Source: Terriglobus roseus (lineage in GTDB: Bacteria; Acidobacteriota; Terriglobia; Terriglobales; Acidobacteriaceae). From it: 64,000 bases of DNA. The notes beneath the pieces are model-generated. The model was not told the origin of the DNA. It did no database searches and was given only the letters and a program-made list of their open reading frames with translations. The stretch lies in NCBI RefSeq assembly GCF_900105625.1, contig NZ_FNSD01000001.1, positions 3,410,001-3,474,000 on the forward strand. The letters are read 5' to 3'. Both the position numbers and the translations under genes were made by a program. Positions 49,057-64,000 of the stretch are shown in pieces; position 1 is the first letter of the stretch; every line of letters begins with the position of its first letter.

Positions 49057-50151
49057 ATGTTGTGGAGAGGTTTCCAGAAGCCGAAGCGTCTTGCGGTCGA
49101 TACCGAAACGCTGACGGAAAAGTACGGTAAGTTCAGCGCACAGCCCTTTGAGCGTGGTTTTGGTACGACGGTAGGCAACAGCCTGCGTCGCACCCTGCTC
49201 AGCTCGATCGAAGGCGCCGCAGTTACCGCCGTGAAGATTGAAGGCGTCCTGCACGAGTTCCAGTCGATCACCGGTGTGGTGGAAGACGCGACCGACATCA
49301 TCCTGAACCTGAAGCAGATCCCGTTCAAGCTGAACGGTGACGGCCCCAAGGCCCTGTATCTGCGTGCGGATGAGCCGGGCGTGATCACCAGCGGCATGAT
49401 CGAGGCTGACGGCGATGTCGAGATTCTCGACAAGGACGTGTACATCGCAACTGTGTCTGAGGGCGGCAAGCTCGACATGGAAATGCGCTTGAAGCGTGGC
49501 CGCGGCTACGTTTCGGCAGACAAGAACTTCGATCCGGATCTTGGCATTGGCTTCATCCCGGTCGATTCGGTTCACTCGCCGGTGCGTAAGGTCAACTATG
49601 CCGTCGAGGCAGCACGTCTCGGTCAGATCACCGACTATGACAAGCTGACCATCGAGATCTGGACGAACGGTACGGTTCTGCCGGCTGACGCACTCGGTCT
49701 CTCCGCAAAGCTGATGAAGGATCACATGACGATCTTCATCAACTTCGAAGAAGAGATGGAGAGCGGCCTGGACGGATCGCACGACGGTCCTGCCCTGCGC
49801 AACGACAATCTGAACCGTTCGGTGGAAGAGCTTGAGCTTTCGGTTCGTAGCTATAACTGCCTGAAGAACGCCAACATCTCGACCATCGGTGAGCTGATCC
49901 AGAAGACCGAAGCCGAGATGCTGAAGACCAAGAACTTCGGCCGCAAGAGCCTGAACGAGATCAAGGAAATCCTTGCTCAGATGGGTCTCTCGCTCGGCAT
50001 GAAGATTGACGAGTCGGGCAACCCGGTCCCCGGACCGACGTCGGTTCTGCCGGCAGCAACGCTGGCCGCATCCTTCGGCAACTTCGATGATGAAGAAGAC
50101 GAAGATGAGGACGAGGACGATCTGGTTCTGCCGGAGACGGAGAACTTCTAA
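49057..50151 (+). CDS. rpoA: RNA polymerase alpha subunit with acidic C-terminal tail
   Basis: 364 residues from the ATG at 49057 (GAGGAG upstream), against 329 in E. coli. The N-terminal dimerisation domain ([20 protein letters not shown]) and the alpha-CTD ([34 protein letters not shown]) are intact. About 50 extra residues follow, ending in [18 protein letters not shown]. The tail is unlike the basic tails of nearby ribosomal proteins. Confidence 0.96.
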   Translation: MLWRGFQKPKRLAVDTETLTEKYGKFSAQPFERGFGTTVGNSLRRTLLSSIEGAAVTAVKIEGVLHEFQSITGVVEDATDIILNLKQIPFKLNGDGPKALYLRADEPGVITSGMIEADGDVEILDKDVYIATVSEGGKLDMEMRLKRGRGYVSADKNFDPDLGIGFIPVDSVHSPVRKVNYAVEAARLGQITDYDKLTIEIWTNGTVLPADALGLSAKLMKDHMTIFINFEEEMESGLDGSHDGPALRNDNLNRSVEELELSVRSYNCLKNANISTIGELIQKTEAEMLKTKNFGRKSLNEIKEILAQMGLSLGMKIDESGNPVPGPTSVLPAATLAASFGNFDDEEDEDEDEDDLVLPETENF

Positions 50152-50336
50152 GCAGGGAACAGGGAGTAGGGAACAGGCCCATGCCTGTGACTTACTCCCG
50201 CTCTGCTGTTTCGCGATTTGTTGACCAGTCATTGAGTAAGTGCCGGGTAACCTCCGGCAAAAGTAATACGGGAGATTGTGGCAGGGACGAGTTCCCTGAT
50301 CCCTGTTCCCTGATCCCTAAGTAAGAGAGAAAAGCC

Positions 50337-50813
50337 ATGCGTCACCGCAAAGCAGGAAATAAACTCGGACGTAACCCCAGCCACCGCCGCGCACTTCTGC
50401 GCAACCTGGTCACGTCGGTATTGATTGAAGATCGTGTCGAAACCACCCTGGCGAAGGCCAAGGCAGTTCGTCCTCTCGTTGAGAAGATGATCACCCTCGG
50501 TAAGAAGGGTGATGTTCACTCGCGCCGCCAGGCACTCGCGTTCATGATGACCGATGCGTCCGTTACCCGCCTGTTCGCTACCGTGGCACCGCGTTACAGC
50601 GATCGCCAGGGCGGCTACCTGCGCATCATCCACACCGGTTTCCGTAAGGGCGATGGCGGCGAAAAGGCCGTGATCGAGCTGCTCGGTGCGGAGCAGGAGC
50701 TGGATGCGAAGGCAACCAAGCGTGCAGAAGCCAAGGCCAAGAAGCAGGAAGAGCTGCAGAAGCAGCTCGCCGAGCAGGGTGGCGGCGAAGAAGGCAACAG
50801 CGAAGCAGCGTAG
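50337..50813 (+). CDS. rplQ: 50S ribosomal protein L17
   Basis: 158 residues; MRHRKAGNKLGRNPSHRRAL and TTLAKAKAVRPLVEKMITLG are L17, with a charged tail (KRAEAKAKKQEELQKQLAEQ and on). Last gene of the alpha operon. Confidence 0.95.
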   Translation: MRHRKAGNKLGRNPSHRRALLRNLVTSVLIEDRVETTLAKAKAVRPLVEKMITLGKKGDVHSRRQALAFMMTDASVTRLFATVAPRYSDRQGGYLRIIHTGFRKGDGGEKAVIELLGAEQELDAKATKRAEAKAKKQEELQKQLAEQGGGEEGNSEAA

Positions 50814-50846
50814 CTGCCCGCGCACCATCATTTGTGCATCACAAGA

Positions 50847-50875
50847 AGGACCGCGTGCCACTGGCATGCGGTCCT
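50847..50875 (+). terminator. hairpin after rplQ
   Basis: AGGACCGC-G-TGCC pairs with GGCA-T-GCGGTCCT around ACT (one G-U pair). It lies 33 nt after the rplQ stop and is followed by a short T-containing stretch. Confidence 0.6.
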
Positions 50876-50962
50876 CTGCGTTTGCGATGGTCCAGATCGC
50901 GGCGTTTTGATTCAATGTGCTCGCACAAAGTGTCCCGCGCCGCGGGATCGAGTTCACTCCCC

Positions 50963-52339
50963 ATGGCTCTCAGCTTCCTCGATCGTGATCGCTCCATTGC
51001 TGCACCGGGTTTCAGTCGCTGGCTGGTACCGCCAGCTGCGCTGGCGATCCACCTCTCCATTGGTCAGGTCTATTCCTTCTCGGTCTTCAAGAACCCGCTG
51101 CTTGCGCTGCACGGAGCCGATGGGGCTCTGTGGTCGTTGAAGGAGGTCGGGTACATCTTTTCCATCGCCATCGCTGTCCTGGGTCTTTCCGCGGCACTCT
51201 TCGGTGCATGGCTGGAGAAGGCGGGACCGCGACGTGCCATGTTCTATGCGGCACTCTGCTTCGGTGCAGGCTTCCAGATCGCGGCGCTGGGCGCTTCGCT
51301 CCATAGTCTTGCCCTGATCTATTTGGGATATGGCGTGGTCGGAGGCGTCGGGCTGGGGCTAGGCTACATCTCGCCAGTTTCGACGCTGATCAAGTGGTTT
51401 CCGGATCGCCCGGGCCTCTCGACGGGGCTCGCCATCATGGGCTTCGGAGGAGGCGCTCTCATCGGTGCGCCGCTAGGCAATACGCTCATGGCGTACTTCA
51501 GGTCGGCTGGTCATGCGAACCCGATTCCAGCCACCTGGGTCACCATGGGCACGCTCTACTTCCTGTTCATGATGTTCGGCGTCTTCACGATGCGGGTGCC
51601 TCCTGCTGACTGGAGGCCTGCAGGCTATGTCCCCAAGACCGCGACGGGTCTGATCAGCCCGCACAACGTCACGGTGGAGCAGGCGTGGCGCACACCGCAG
51701 TTCTGGCTGCTCTGGATCGTGCTGTGCACGAATGTCACTGCCGGTATCGGCATTTTGGAGCAGGCCGCGCCGATGATCCAGGATCTGTTCAAGGGGCGGA
51801 TTACTGCCGGGGCAGCCGTTGGCTTCGTCGGGATGCTGAGCCTGCTCAACATGGCCGGTCGATTCTTCTGGGCCAGTGCATCGGATGGCTTTGGACGCAA
51901 AGCGACTTACTTCTGCTTCTTCACGCTGGGTCCCGTTCTCTACTTTTTGATGCCGTATACGGGTTCGAATCACATCAACTCAGTCTCACTCTTCGTGGCC
52001 ATTGCGTGCGTGGCATTGTCTATGTATGGCGGCGGTTTCGCGACAATCCCGGCATACTTGAAAGACCTCTTCGGCGGCTTCAATGTTTCCGCCATCCACG
52101 GCCGGTTGCTGACGGCGTGGTCTACCGCAGGCATCATCGGGCCGCTGATCGTGAACGGCATCCTGGATCACTACAAGGCTGCGGGTCTGAATCGCCTGGA
52201 TGGCTACCGCCTTGTCCTGCACATCATGGCTGGCCTGCTTGTTGTGGGCTTCATTGCCAACCTGCTGGTACGGCCGGTAGCAGAGAAGTACTGGATGCGT
52301 GAGGTTCCGGCCGGTGCGGCGGAAGCGCCTGCTCATTAA
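50963..52339 (+). CDS. OFA-family MFS transporter (oxalate/formate antiporter-like)
   Basis: 458 residues with twelve predicted membrane helices. IHLSIGQVYSFSVFKNPL in helix 1, the GPRRAMFYAAL loop, GYGVVGGVGLGLGYISPVST in helix 4 and SDGFGRK between helices 8 and 9 are typical of the OFA family (oxalate:formate antiporters and relatives, including pyruvate and other monocarboxylate carriers). The substrate is not decided by sequence. The start at 50963 (MALSFLDRDRS) is preferred. A 50-aa gene follows 20 nt downstream. Confidence 0.88.
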   Translation: MALSFLDRDRSIAAPGFSRWLVPPAALAIHLSIGQVYSFSVFKNPLLALHGADGALWSLKEVGYIFSIAIAVLGLSAALFGAWLEKAGPRRAMFYAALCFGAGFQIAALGASLHSLALIYLGYGVVGGVGLGLGYISPVSTLIKWFPDRPGLSTGLAIMGFGGGALIGAPLGNTLMAYFRSAGHANPIPATWVTMGTLYFLFMMFGVFTMRVPPADWRPAGYVPKTATGLISPHNVTVEQAWRTPQFWLLWIVLCTNVTAGIGILEQAAPMIQDLFKGRITAGAAVGFVGMLSLLNMAGRFFWASASDGFGRKATYFCFFTLGPVLYFLMPYTGSNHINSVSLFVAIACVALSMYGGGFATIPAYLKDLFGGFNVSAIHGRLLTAWSTAGIIGPLIVNGILDHYKAAGLNRLDGYRLVLHIMAGLLVVGFIANLLVRPVAEKYWMREVPAGAAEAPAH

Positions 52340-52359
52340 CCGTTCCACAAGGAGTTGTC

Positions 52360-52512
52360 ATGAGCGAAAGTCGAACGTCCTCGCCGGCGTTGATCGTCGG
52401 AGCCTGGTTACTGGTTGCGTTGCCGCTTGTGTGGGGCGTGTACAAGACAGGGCTTAACGCCGCAAAGCTTTTCACGTCACCGCCTGCTGTGACTACTCCT
52501 GTCGCGAAGTGA
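52360..52512 (+). CDS. MFS transporter small subunit (50 aa)
   Basis: A 50-residue protein (begins MSESRTSSPALIVGAWLLVA) with one membrane helix (ALIVGAWLLVALPLVWGVYK) and a short polar tail. Its ATG has AAGGAG 7 nt upstream and lies 20 nt after the OFA-family transporter. Small single-helix partners of this kind are found directly behind OFA-type transporters. Its role is not established. Confidence 0.85.
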   Translation: MSESRTSSPALIVGAWLLVALPLVWGVYKTGLNAAKLFTSPPAVTTPVAK

Positions 52513-52679
52513 CCGATCGATCGGTTATCCCACCAAGCAAGGATGCTTTAGTAGCATGGTCGTGTGCATCCAGAACATCTCCAGTGGCAGTCCCTTGCGA
52601 GCGTGGCTAGCGCTTCCTCCGGCTTTCGATCCAGGTATCCTTCATCCCTGAAGCATCTGCAAGCACTGGAGTCGCACGC

Positions 52680-53201
52680 TTGACGCGCCCTGTTTTGCTG
52701 GGCGGCCGCAGACCTCTCCAAAGCCGCTCCGCAGTGACCTGGTTTCTGCTGGTATGGCTGCCGGTATTACTCGCTCTCGCAGTGATCGCGCGTGAGTCGA
52801 CGAATGGCTTCTCGTCGGAGAACACGTCTGCCTGGATGCGGAAGGGCTACGAAGCAATTTTCGGCGCAGCATCGGATGAGCATTGGCCCGTAGTGCATCA
52901 CCACATCCGAAAGACCGGACACTTCCTTGGCTACGGAAGTCTGTGCCTTGCCCTGCTTCGGGGATGGATGCTGACCTGGGTCGTGCCACTCCAAAGTCTA
53001 TCCACAGCAAGATGGCGCGGATACTGCGTCGCGATGGCTATCTTCTGCACGATGCTGACGGCCTCTTTCGATGAAGTCCATCAGAGCTTCCTGCCAAGCC
53101 GCACCGGACTTGTGACAGACGTGTGGTTGGATACGGCCGGGGCGGCGACACTCGTGATGTTGGTATCGATCTCCTGGCTTCGCAAGTCCAAGACCGACTG
53201 A
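52680..53201 (+). CDS. VanZ-like membrane protein (first copy)
   Basis: 173 residues from a TTG start with GGAG 8 nt upstream. Membrane helices and the motifs HHHIRKTGHFLGYG and SFDEVHQSFLPSRTG, with DVWLDTAGA following, are those of the VanZ-like family (named for glycopeptide-resistance VanZ, function unclear). Its 3' end overlaps the reading frame of the second copy on the other strand. Confidence 0.85.
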   Translation: MTRPVLLGGRRPLQSRSAVTWFLLVWLPVLLALAVIARESTNGFSSENTSAWMRKGYEAIFGAASDEHWPVVHHHIRKTGHFLGYGSLCLALLRGWMLTWVVPLQSLSTARWRGYCVAMAIFCTMLTASFDEVHQSFLPSRTGLVTDVWLDTAGAATLVMLVSISWLRKSKTD

Positions 53202-53947
53202 TCCTGCTTCGCCAGTCTAAACAAGAAGAGGCACGGCTTGAGCCGTGCCTCTTGCGTCTGTCGCGATGAAACGAAACTAACTCTGCAGGTGTGGAATCCA
53301 TTGTGGACGTGGGCGAGATCCCTTTTTCGCATCGTGCGCGTGACGGCTTTCACGCTGCGGTTCGACTGGCTGACCAGGTCGCGCACCGGACGCGAAGTCG
53401 ACACACGCTGCGGCAGACCGGCAATCGACAACCCCAGGCTGGTGACAGGCCCGGGCTGCAACAAGGCGTTGCGCCGCATGGCAAAATAAGCGAAAAAGAT
53501 CAGGTTCAAGGTCAAAGCACCGCTGGTATCCAGGAGCACATCCCAGACCGAAGCGCCACGCGTCGGAAGGAAGATCTGGTGAATTTCATCGGCGCTTGCA
53601 ATGACCAACGTAGAAGCCACGCCGAGAGCGCCAGCACGCAAGCGCAGGCTACTCCACGAAGCGACAGCCTTGCGACGCAGCACCGAGAACCATCCACTGG
53701 TGAAGAAGAGACCCAGCAATCCGTAACCAGTGAAGTGACCACCCTTGCGCAGGTAGTGATTCAACAATCCGACAGCGCCGCCATTGTCCTGTCCGAAGTG
53801 TCTGAGCAATTCACGGAGCCAGATGCTGGTCTGCACCGCACCCATCTTGTTCGTCGACTCCATGCAGATCACCGCGATGCCACAGAACACCGGAATCCAC
53901 GCGTATTGATTTGTTTTCGGTGCCGCTGCTGTATCGGTGGTGGCCAC
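53081..53947 (-). CDS. VanZ-like membrane protein (second copy), possibly frameshifted near its end
   Basis: The GTG at 53947 with GGGAG 9 nt upstream is taken as start (the frame is open to 54046). LNHYLRKGGHFTGYGLL, SADEIHQIFLPTRGA and DVLLDTSGALTLN are the VanZ motifs. As read, the frame runs through the terminator hairpin at 53226-53253 and 121 nt into the antisense of the first copy, giving an unusual tail of about 90 residues. A single-base indel in the A5 run at about 53320 would end it at a TAG (53279-53277), 23 nt before the hairpin. The two copies are convergent. Confidence 0.75.
   Translation of the reverse strand: MATTDTAAAPKTNQYAWIPVFCGIAVICMESTNKMGAVQTSIWLRELLRHFGQDNGGAVGLLNHYLRKGGHFTGYGLLGLFFTSGWFSVLRRKAVASWSSLRLRAGALGVASTLVIASADEIHQIFLPTRGASVWDVLLDTSGALTLNLIFFAYFAMRRNALLQPGPVTSLGLSIAGLPQRVSTSRPVRDLVSQSNRSVKAVTRTMRKRDLAHVHNGFHTCRVSFVSSRQTQEARLKPCLFLFRLAKQDQSVLDLRSQEIDTNITSVAAPAVSNHTSVTSPVRLGRKL
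53226..53253. terminator. terminator between the two VanZ genes
   Basis: A 12-bp stem (AAGAGGCACGGC with its complement) closes a TTGA loop. It lies 24 nt after the stop of the first copy and inside the tail of the second. Confidence 0.8.
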
Positions 53948-54512
53948 TCGTAAGTTCTCCCGCGTACCTTCGTCTATCGTTAACTTTGTAGATGCACGAA
54001 GCGGGCCATTTACGGTTATATGACGAACAGCCATCTTATGAGTCACTTACCTCGAAGCAACGTTTTGAGGAGATTTACAAGCTGCAAGAACTTCGCGTTC
54101 CTGTGGAAAATATGACGGTTGCAGTCAGGCGCGGGAGTGGGACTGTTGGTGGAGATATGCGCAATCCACTGCATCCAGTTGACTTCCTGCAGACCTCCGG
54201 GCATACTAGTAAAAGTGTCTGAGCCTCCGTGCGTGTCCTGTACCGCCGGTCCTCTTGCACATCGAAGTCTGCGCAAGCAGCTTCGTCAATCACCACGGCC
54301 GAACGGCTCGTCCCCCGCAGCAGTTGAGTAATCGCAATTCGGGGCGGGTTCAGCGTAGAAGTAACGCTGCGGACAAAGGGTGGGGCCCTCGTTGGGGAGC
54401 TTGAGCGAAAGCGAAAAGCTGTAGTCAACGCGAGGCATACCCGCTGGGCTAGAAGAATCCATCAGCCCGCTTTGTCCAATGGTTCGTGCGGTGGGAGACA
54501 AAGGAATAGCAA
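53948..54512. other. 565-nt spacer upstream of rplA, no supported gene
   Basis: It separates the second VanZ gene from rplA. Two weak reading frames exist (a 58-residue minus frame from an ATG at 54462, and a plus frame at 53992-54222), but neither shows a ribosome site or a known domain. No tRNA, no strong promoter and no rplK, nusG or secE remnant was recognised. Confidence 0.5.
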
Positions 54513-55223
54513 ATGGCTCGTAAGATTTCGAAGAATCTGGCAAAGGCGCGCGCGGCTGTTGAGCCCCGCCCCTACGCCCTGACCGACGCGGTCCCCCTTC
54601 TGCAGAAGATCAAGTATGCAAAGTTTGACGAGAACGTCGACATCACCCTGCGCCTTGGTGTGGATACCCGTCACGCTGACCAGATGGTCCGCGCGACCGT
54701 GATCCTGCCGCACGGCCTTGGCAAGACAAAGAAGGTCGCTGTCATCTCCACCGCTGAGAATCAGCGCCTGGCGACTGAGGCTGGTGCCGACATCGTTGGT
54801 GGTGAAGAGCTTGTTGAGAAGATCCAGAAGGAATCCTGGACCGACTTCGACGCCCTGATCGCAACCCCGGACATGATGCGTTCCATCGGTCGCCTCGGTA
54901 AGGTCCTCGGACCCCGCGGCCTGATGCCGAACCCGAAGACCGGTACGGTGACCACGGATGTGGCCGCTGCTGTTAAGGAAATCAAGGCCGGTAAGGTCGA
55001 GTTCCGCGCTGACAAGACCGCGCTGGTTCACGTTCCTGTGGGCAAGAGCTCCTTCGACGCGCAGAAGCTGGTTGAGAATGCCATGACCGTCATCGGCGCT
55101 GTGGTGAAGGCGAAGCCTTCCGCTGCAAAGGGACGCTACATCAAGGCGATCTATCTCTCGTCCACGATGGGCCCCGGCATCGAGCTGGATCAGGCTGTCG
55201 CCGAACTCGCCGCAAAGGCGTAA
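54513..55223 (+). CDS. rplA: 50S ribosomal protein L1
   Basis: 236 residues; [40 protein letters not shown] and [20 protein letters not shown] are L1. L1 moves the E-site tRNA out and in E. coli represses rplKA. Here rplK is not upstream, which is unusual. AAGGAATAG precedes the ATG. Confidence 0.96.
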   Translation: MARKISKNLAKARAAVEPRPYALTDAVPLLQKIKYAKFDENVDITLRLGVDTRHADQMVRATVILPHGLGKTKKVAVISTAENQRLATEAGADIVGGEELVEKIQKESWTDFDALIATPDMMRSIGRLGKVLGPRGLMPNPKTGTVTTDVAAAVKEIKAGKVEFRADKTALVHVPVGKSSFDAQKLVENAMTVIGAVVKAKPSAAKGRYIKAIYLSSTMGPGIELDQAVAELAAKA

Positions 55224-55307
55224 CGACTTTCGCCGCATGCGCGGCAGATGTATTCGATCGGGCATGGGCCCGGTTATCTGGGCGGAAGCTCAGCAGAGGA
55301 TTGAACC

Positions 55308-55994
55308 ATGGCATTGACCAAAGCAAAGAAGCACCAGAAGGTCGCGGGGCTGGCAGCAGACCTCCAGGGCGCGACCGCTGCCATCATCGGCACCTTCTCC
55401 GCGATGACCGCGGACAAGGACATTGACCTTCGCAAGACGGTTCGTAACGCAGGCGGCAAGTACAGCGTTCTGAAGAACAAGCTGGCTCCCAAGGCTGGCG
55501 CAGGCACCAAAATTGAGGGCGCACTCGGCGGCCTCAAGGGTGTCAGCTCCATTGCCTACACCTCCGGCGATCCCGTCGCACTCGCCAAGGCACTGGCTGC
55601 CTGGGTGAAGGACAACTCGCAGTTCACCTTCAAGCTTGGCATCGTCGACGGCCAGGTTCTCAATGTGAGCGAAGTCCAGGCTCTGGCAACCATGCCGGGC
55701 AAGGAAGAGCTCTTCGCCAAGCTCCTGTGGCTCATCAACGCGCCGGCTCAGCGCCTGGTGACCGTGATGAACGCAACGGGTCGCGACCTTGCAGTCGTGA
55801 TCAACCAGGGTGTCGAGAAGGAGAAGTTCGCAAAGGGTGCAGACGCACCGGCTGCAGCTGCTCCCGCGACGGAAGAAGTTACCGCAGTTGAGGCAGCACC
55901 TCAGATCGAGGCTGCTCCGGCAGCTGAGGATACCGAGGGTGCATCGCCGCAGGCGGAAGCTGCAGCCACCGAGGCTCCGGTCGAAGGCGCATAA
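55308..55994 (+). CDS. rplJ: 50S ribosomal protein L10 with long A/E/P-rich tail
   Basis: 228 residues against about 165 in E. coli. Residues 1-170 are L10 (KKHQKVAGLAADLQGATAAI, then NKLAPKAGAGT). Residues about 180-228 are low-complexity (AAAPATEEVTAVEAAPQIEA and on). L10 anchors L7/L12 to the ribosome, and a tail here could affect stalk copy number or flexibility. Confidence 0.93.
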   Translation: MALTKAKKHQKVAGLAADLQGATAAIIGTFSAMTADKDIDLRKTVRNAGGKYSVLKNKLAPKAGAGTKIEGALGGLKGVSSIAYTSGDPVALAKALAAWVKDNSQFTFKLGIVDGQVLNVSEVQALATMPGKEELFAKLLWLINAPAQRLVTVMNATGRDLAVVINQGVEKEKFAKGADAPAAAAPATEEVTAVEAAPQIEAAPAAEDTEGASPQAEAAATEAPVEGA

Positions 55995-56145
55995 AACATT
56001 CGCTCTTTTCAACTGGAGGGTGCGCAGTCTGGGCGCATCGGAAACCTTCCGGAAGAGCAGGGCAGCCGAAGCAGCAGGAACGCTTTCGGAGACGTAATCA
56101 GCACTACGAGTTTGCACCACCAGATTGATTTAAAAGGAAAACATC

Positions 56146-56520
56146 ATGGCAGACATCCAGCAGTTGGAAGACGCGATCGTTAGCCTGAGCCTGCTTGAGG
56201 CTTCGGCACTTGTAAAGAAGCTTGAAGAGCGTCTCGGCGTTTCGGCAGCAGCAGCAGCAGTGGCAGCTCCGGCAGCCGGCGGCGGCGCAGCGGCTCCCGT
56301 TGCAGAAGAGAAGACCGAGTTCACCGTCATCCTGAAGGATGCCGGCGCGAACAAGATCAACACCATCAAGATGGTGCGTGAAGTTACGGCTCTTGGCCTG
56401 AAGGAAGCAAAGGATCTCGTTGACGGCGCTCCCAAGCCCCTCAAGGAGAACGTTTCGAAGGACGAGGCAGCTGCTGTTGCCAAGAAGTTCGACGGCGTTG
56501 CAACCGTAGAAATCAAGTAG
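56146..56520 (+). CDS. rplL: 50S ribosomal protein L7/L12
   Basis: 124 residues; an N-terminal dimerisation helix ([20 protein letters not shown]), an Ala-rich hinge and the C-terminal factor-binding domain ([20 protein letters not shown]). It recruits translation GTPases. Confidence 0.96.
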   Translation: MADIQQLEDAIVSLSLLEASALVKKLEERLGVSAAAAAVAAPAAGGGAAAPVAEEKTEFTVILKDAGANKINTIKMVREVTALGLKEAKDLVDGAPKPLKENVSKDEAAAVAKKFDGVATVEIK

Positions 56521-56530
56521 TTCCGGCTTG

Positions 56531-56562
56531 CGGCTCCCGGCTTCACGGCCGGGAGCCGTTTT
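56531..56562 (+). terminator. terminator or attenuator after rplL
   Basis: An 11-bp stem CGGCTCCCGGC with its complement is followed by TTTT. Since rpoB follows, some read-through is likely. Confidence 0.75.
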
Positions 56563-56577
56563 GTCGTGTTTCATATG

Positions 56578-56606
56578 TTGCACAAATCTTCCGTTCGCAG
56601 TATTCT
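56578..56606 (+). promoter_or_regulatory. putative rpoBC promoter
   Basis: TTGCAC (56578-56583) and TATTCT (56601-56606), 17 nt apart, directly after the rplL terminator. It would give rpoB a leader of about 570 nt. Confidence 0.6.
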
Positions 56607-56614
56607 TACTTTTG

Positions 56615-57178
56615 GAAGATGACCGCCCTGCGTAGGACTGCGTAACGGCGCGACGGTCGACACAAACGACAATCGAACCTCATCCGGCTCATGTGTGAGC
56701 CGGCCATTGCAGACCTCGGGCGGCGGAGGTTTGCGGTGCAGTCTGGCAGTAAGAGCGGCAGCAACCCTGAGGCGGGCAACCTCACTAAGGGGCGGCAGGT
56801 ATTTTCATTATCGATTCAGTGCAAAAGTCGGATCTTGCGCTCACGGGCATTCCTGTCCCTGTGAGCGATTTCGCGTCCCCGGAGTTAATTTCCGGAAGGC
56901 CGCAGTAGTCCGGCACTTGTTCGTAACGGTCCCAGGAGCCAGAGCAGTAAGACACTCATAAGTTTCGTAGCAACCTTCGTATCCACCACCGGGCATTCTG
57001 CCCATTTCACTGCGCGCCAGGGTTTTCACCGAGGTAGAACTCCGGCAGTCTTCAAAGCGCACATCACCCACGGAAGAGCCGCCCACACGGTATCTTCCGG
57101 CTCTCAGGTCAGTCATCGCATTCGATGCGATGTCATGGACAGGAGAGGCCTCGGCACGAACCAGGGGAGTCTCAACGT
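56615..57178 (+). other. long structured 5' leader of rpoBC, no gene seen
   Basis: At least four hairpins are seen: an 8-bp perfect CCGGCTCA/TGAGCCGG with TGTG loop (56684-56703), a 10-bp CGCTCACGGG stem with one bulge (56838-56867), CCGGA/TCCGG (56879-56895) and AGAGCCG/CGGCTCT (57075-57104). No reading frame with a convincing ribosome site was found. Function is unknown. Confidence 0.5.
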
Positions 57179-61660
<4,482 letters not shown>

Positions 61661-61811
61661 GTCGTGTGAAGGTGTCGAGGGTTGAACGCCCTCGACACCA
61701 CCTCACGCGCAAACTTTTTGGATTAGGGCATGCGGCCCGCCACAAGTGACCGCGAACAGCAGCACAACCGCAGGACCGGCCAACCGCCGCGACTGCACGG
61801 AGACTAACAAC

Positions 61812-64000
<2,189 letters not shown>

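Noticed and set aside
53992-54222. 76-residue plus-strand frame upstream of rplA
   Set aside because: No ribosome site, no domain; it overlaps the region upstream of the divergent VanZ gene.
54286-54462. 58-residue minus-strand frame upstream of rplA
   Set aside because: Composition is protein-like, but there is no ribosome site and no recognised homologue; left as unexplained spacer.
56695-56961. 88-residue frame in the rpoB leader
   Set aside because: Spans several hairpins, lacks a ribosome site and has a low-information composition.

Overview
The window looks like a chromosome segment of a Terriglobia-type acidobacterium (Terriglobus/Granulicella/Edaphobacter-like). This is inferred from high-GC coding with strong third-position bias, long spacers between ribosomal protein genes, lineage-style proteins (a lumazine synthase with an N-terminal extension, an acidic RpoA tail, a Cys-rich insertion in RpoB) and spacers full of G/C palindromes and short word repeats. 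The species cannot be named from the sequence alone. No tRNA, rRNA, CRISPR array or intact insertion sequence was seen.

Region 1 (1-1.5 kb) is a lower-GC accessory island on the minus strand. It holds a candidate structured RNA with base-pairing ends, a 75-aa ORF, an Xre-type HTH regulator and the N-terminal part of a retron-type reverse transcriptase that runs off the left edge. Together they look like a retron whose HTH gene lies between the RNA and the RT.

Region 2 (1.6-19 kb) is mixed housekeeping and accessory content: a thioredoxin-fold protein, ribH (fused, and interrupted by an intergenic-type repeat) with nusB, a large cell-surface lipoprotein, a DUF1080 protein, phosphoketolase with acetate kinase, a SYLF protein, a WYL regulator divergent from a DinB protein, an S9 peptidase, a VOC protein and an alpha/beta hydrolase. 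It ends in a repeat-rich spacer.

Region 3 (19-24 kb) is the str operon, rpsL-rpsG-fusA-tuf, with a good promoter and a terminator after tuf. Region 4 (24-30.7 kb) holds an RluA-type pseudouridine synthase, a YcbK-like murein peptidase, an epimerase/AraC divergent pair, a Tat-exported sulfatase and an exported nucleosidase-like protein.

Region 5 (30.7-50.9 kb) is the S10-spc-alpha supercluster from rpsJ to rplQ. It is in canonical order but split after rplN by a strong terminator and a minus-strand gene of foreign appearance; transcription can resume from a promoter in front of rplX. Spacers are long and structured, and three carry copies of one element.

Region 6 (50.9-54 kb) holds an OFA-family MFS transporter with its 50-aa small partner and two convergent VanZ-like genes. 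Region 7 (54.5-64 kb) is rplA-rplJ-rplL-rpoB-rpoC, with rpoC running off the right edge. The usual secE-nusG-rplK genes are absent upstream of rplA. rpoBC has its own promoter and a leader of about 570 nt with several hairpins.
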